Translations under genes and position numbers: made by a program
The notes under the pieces: generated by a model
The model's input: only the letters and a program-made list of their open reading frames with translations
Database searches by the model: none
Told to the model about the DNA's origin: nothing
NCBI RefSeq assembly: GCF_029625295.1
Contig: NZ_CP121112.1
Coordinates: forward strand, 4,092,001 to 4,156,000
Direction: 5' to 3'
Origin: Flavobacterium gyeonganense
GTDB lineage: Bacteria > Bacteroidota > Bacteroidia > Flavobacteriales > Flavobacteriaceae
DNA: 64,000 nucleotides
In this document: positions 61,191-64,000 of the stretch, in pieces
Layout of the letters: each line of letters opens with the position of its first letter
Position numbering within the stretch: position 1 is the stretch's first letter

Positions 61191-64000
61191 ATGAAAAAAA
61201 TTACCTTAACATTTAAGCATGCGCTTAAAGTTTTTATGGTCTGTGGATTAATTACTACCGTCAGTGATTTAAAAGCCCAGACACTGGCATTTCCGGAAGC
61301 TACCGGTTTCGGAAGATTTACCACAGGGGCAAGGGGAGCTGCAAATCCTCAAATTTATTTAGTAACAAATTTAAATGACAGCGGACCGGGTTCATTTCGT
61401 GATGCAGTGAGTCAGGAAGGAAGGTTTGTTATTTTTAAAGTAGGGGGAATTATAAATGTAGCTTCTCCAATTGCTATTGCAAAAAACACCACTATTGCGG
61501 GCCAAACAGCAACAGGAGAGGGAATTGTTCTGTTAGGAGCAAAGGTTTCATTTACCGGAGCTAGCAATACGATTGCCCGTTATGTTCGTATTCGTTTTGG
61601 GGCTACCACTCAAAATCAGGATGCGTCGGGTATATCAAATGGTGCCAATATAATTTTGGACCATATGAGTTTTACCTGGGGTACAGACGAAGTGTTTTCT
61701 GTTAACTGGGACAATAAAGGTCTAAGCCCGGATAACATAACGATACAGAATTCTATTATTGGACAGGGAATGCACCGTCACAACCACTCAGCCGGAGGGT
61801 TAATGCAGCCTTCTGCCGGGGGTAAAATAAGCCTAATTGGAAATTTGTACATCTGTAATAAAACCCGTAACAATAAAGTAAAAGGGATTAATGAGTTTGT
61901 AAACAACGTTGTTTATAATTGGGGGAATTACGGAAATACATACGGACATACTGAATCAGGAGATGCCTACATTATGGGGGGAGATTCTGCGGGAGGTTCA
62001 GATGTTAACATTATCAATAATTATTTTATAGGCGGACCAAATACAAGTAATACAGTTTCATCACCTTTTAACCGTGGAAATGATAACTTCTCATTATATG
62101 GTTCCGGAAATTATTTTGATAATAATAAGGACGGTGTTTTAAATGGTACACTAGTTCCTTACGATTTAACAGGATATCCTACCGGAGATTTATCAACTCT
62201 TTTGTCAACACCGTATGATTATCCAATGAAAAATCCAACATTGTCTGCTCAGGATGCTTATAATAAGATTATAGCAAGCGTTGGAGCTTCTTATCCAAGA
62301 CGGGATCAGGTAGAAAATTTAATGATTTCAGATTTAATGTCTAAAGGTACAACAGCAACGTATGTGTATGTTCAAAGTGATTTGACCAGTAAGTTTGGCT
62401 TTATAAACGGAGGTGCTGGACATGTTTATGGTGCTCCGGCTTCTTTGGATACAGATAATGACGGTATGCCGGATGCCTGGGAAGACGCCAACGGATTAGA
62501 TAAAAATACGGCCGATGCTTTATTGGTAAGTACAACAAATGCACCTTATCTGAATATTGAAGTGTATATTAACGGATTAACCAATACAACACCTGTAGAT
62601 TTTATTATTCCGCCATCTAATGTGAATTTTACGAATGTGGTTTCAACAGAAGTCCCACCAGCAAGTTCTTTAAAAGTCAACTGGATTGACGGTGCAACAA
62701 ACGAAGATAATTATATTCTAGAGCGTTCAGATAATGGCACTAATTTTAATGTAATCGCGACCCTTGGGGCAAACACTACAAGTTATAATGATACAGGTTT
62801 GCTTCCAAATACGCAATATTATTATCGTGTTAAAGCAAAGAACAGCGCAGAATCATCAGTATATGAAACAGCTTCGGTAACTACACCGCCAATTCCGTCA
62901 GCTCCAGTTAAAGCATCTGCACCTAATCCGGCTACAGGACTTACTAACATTCAGTTGACAAGTGGGAATTTAACGCTGAAATGGAGTGGAAGCACAAATA
63001 CAACAACTTATGCTGTTTATTTTGGTACAGATCCTTTAAATTTAGCTAAGCTAGCTGATGTAGCTTATGTTGCAGCTCCATCTTATCAACTTACAGGATT
63101 AAGTCCGGCAGTAACTTATTATTGGAGGATTGATGCTTCTAATGCTAAAGGAACAATAACCGGCGATGTATGGAATTTCCGTGCGCTGACACCAGAACTT
63201 GTTGGTCATTGGCCGTTTAAGGAAGCAGCAGGAGAAGGCCAGCAAATTGAAGATATTTCAGGCTATGGAAACAACGGACAATTAGATGCAGCTTTTGATA
63301 ATAGTAATGTGAGAGTAGCCGGAAAAGAGAACAACGCCATAGATTTTGCAACATTAACGCCTAATAAACTTATGGTAAGTGTTCCTAATCAGGATAATAT
63401 TTTATTTGACAAAAATTCCTTTACTGTTTCATTTTGGATGAAAGCTGATGCCAGTTTAATACCGGCAGGTTCAACATTAAGTTCATATATATTATGCAAA
63501 GGGTCGATGACAAAAAATACGACTACAGGAGCAACAGGAAGAAGATTTAATGTGGAAATTAAAAGCAATCAATTGCGTTTTGCAATAGATGATGATAAAA
63601 CAAAAACGGAACTTGCATCATCATTAGCAGCGACCAGTTATTTTACAGGAAATTGGGTAAATGTGATTATTATGAGAGATGTTACCGCATCTAAATTAAG
63701 AATATATACGAATGGTGTTTTTACTAATGAGAAAACTGATGCAACAGGGACAGCTGTAGGGATTGGAGAAGCAACAGATTTAGTAATTGGGAATATCGGG
63801 GCACTTGAACTGTTTGCCAATACTACTCCGGCACCTTACAAAGGTTTATTTGATGAACTTAAAATATTTAATTATGCACTAACTGCAACAGAGATAACGC
63901 AGTTGTACAATCAAACGTTATTGAGTAATGATAAGTTTACACAAAATAAAGTTAGTGGTACTGTCTATCCTAATCCTGCAAAAGAACAGATTTTTATCAG
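61191..64000 (+). CDS. Secreted pectate lyase (PL1) with FnIII and LamG-like domains, 3' end outside the window
   Basis: At least 936 residues; the frame is open to the window end. Signal peptide with HALKVFMVCGLI and cleavage after KAQ. The PL1 beta-helix (about 35-370) shows AFPEATGFGRFTTGARG, SGPGSFRDAV, IILDHMSFTWGTDEVFS and NIINNYFIGGP. Two FnIII domains follow (NEDNYILERSDNGTNF; TYAVYFGTDPLNLAK) and then a concanavalin-like domain (WPFKEAAGEGQQIEDISGYG, FTVSFWMKAD) at about 665-900. YPNPAKEQIFI at the very end is the start of a T9SS sorting domain, so the protein should be exported by T9SS. Substrate likely pectin. Confidence 0.88.
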   Translation, partial: MKKITLTFKHALKVFMVCGLITTVSDLKAQTLAFPEATGFGRFTTGARGAANPQIYLVTNLNDSGPGSFRDAVSQEGRFVIFKVGGIINVASPIAIAKNTTIAGQTATGEGIVLLGAKVSFTGASNTIARYVRIRFGATTQNQDASGISNGANIILDHMSFTWGTDEVFSVNWDNKGLSPDNITIQNSIIGQGMHRHNHSAGGLMQPSAGGKISLIGNLYICNKTRNNKVKGINEFVNNVVYNWGNYGNTYGHTESGDAYIMGGDSAGGSDVNIINNYFIGGPNTSNTVSSPFNRGNDNFSLYGSGNYFDNNKDGVLNGTLVPYDLTGYPTGDLSTLLSTPYDYPMKNPTLSAQDAYNKIIASVGASYPRRDQVENLMISDLMSKGTTATYVYVQSDLTSKFGFINGGAGHVYGAPASLDTDNDGMPDAWEDANGLDKNTADALLVSTTNAPYLNIEVYINGLTNTTPVDFIIPPSNVNFTNVVSTEVPPASSLKVNWIDGATNEDNYILERSDNGTNFNVIATLGANTTSYNDTGLLPNTQYYYRVKAKNSAESSVYETASVTTPPIPSAPVKASAPNPATGLTNIQLTSGNLTLKWSGSTNTTTYAVYFGTDPLNLAKLADVAYVAAPSYQLTGLSPAVTYYWRIDASNAKGTITGDVWNFRALTPELVGHWPFKEAAGEGQQIEDISGYGNNGQLDAAFDNSNVRVAGKENNAIDFATLTPNKLMVSVPNQDNILFDKNSFTVSFWMKADASLIPAGSTLSSYILCKGSMTKNTTTGATGRRFNVEIKSNQLRFAIDDDKTKTELASSLAATSYFTGNWVNVIIMRDVTASKLRIYTNGVFTNEKTDATGTAVGIGEATDLVIGNIGALELFANTTPAPYKGLFDELKIFNYALTATEITQLYNQTLLSNDKFTQNKVSGTVYPNPAKEQIFI

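Overview
The window looks like chromosomal DNA of a Flavobacterium-type member of the Bacteroidota. It is AT-rich, start codons lack Shine-Dalgarno sites, and many genes are preceded by the Bacteroidota -7 box TAnnTTTG, sometimes with a TTG 16-23 bp upstream. It also carries gliding-phylum signatures: a secreted LRR protein with a type IX secretion (T9SS) C-terminal sorting domain, PL1 and GH43 polysaccharide enzymes, and a menaquinone gene (menC). Most of the window is housekeeping, with a few accessory genes and unusually repeat-rich intergenic DNA.

Layout. 1-8.9 kb: acyl-CoA thioesterase tail, a lipoprotein, a YbdG-like MscS channel, a DEAH helicase, a TPR protein, menC, a CYTH protein and a YpdA-like reductase. 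8.9-13.3 kb: a small membrane protein, selO-msrA and a class V aminotransferase. 13.3-20.7 kb: rpsA with a long structured leader, the LRR/T9SS protein, two tandem ExbD-like proteins, a fasciclin protein and a PhnA-domain protein. 21-25.5 kb: coaD, a DUF421 membrane protein and ddl, facing a PASTA protein and an RluA-type pseudouridine synthase. 25.6-31.6 kb: a HipA-like kinase/DUF3037 pair, outer-membrane phospholipase A, a broken GNAT gene, a methyltransferase and a NarK-type transporter. 32.2-34.5 kb: an isolated defence-like gene (TIR/deoxyribosyltransferase-like domain plus Sll1717-type P-loop ATPase), broken by one extra T. 34.6-39.9 kb: a thrA-thrB-thrC operon on the minus strand, headed by a Thr-rich leader peptide. 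40.3-44.7 kb: hutH, a DUF47-Pit phosphate pair and an acyl-ACP thioesterase. 44.8-51.3 kb: a long minus-strand run (miaA, K+ channel, exonuclease/GIY-YIG protein, four-helix-bundle protein, YggS, 3-hydroxybutyryl-CoA dehydrogenase, Gfo/Idh/MocA oxidoreductase). 51.5-56 kb: pcm, an SDR/alcohol dehydrogenase pair divergent from an HxlR regulator, and a ModF-like ABC ATPase. 56.4-64 kb: a secreted carbohydrate-related cluster (esterase-associated domain, GH43, PL1 pectate lyase running off the end), interrupted by a sulfurtransferase, a DUF1398 protein and an alpha/beta hydrolase.

The main items for follow-up are the threonine leader peptide/attenuator (39.8-39.95 kb), the split TIR-like/ATPase gene (32.2-34.5 kb), the HxlR operator that brackets a promoter (54.1 kb), and several families of dispersed intergenic palindromes and short-word repeats that fill most gaps between genes. 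Four coding regions have a damaged reading frame or start (LRR protein, GNAT, TIR-like/ATPase, alpha/beta hydrolase). Two of these are one-base changes in T homopolymers, so sequencing error must be weighed against real inactivation or phase variation.
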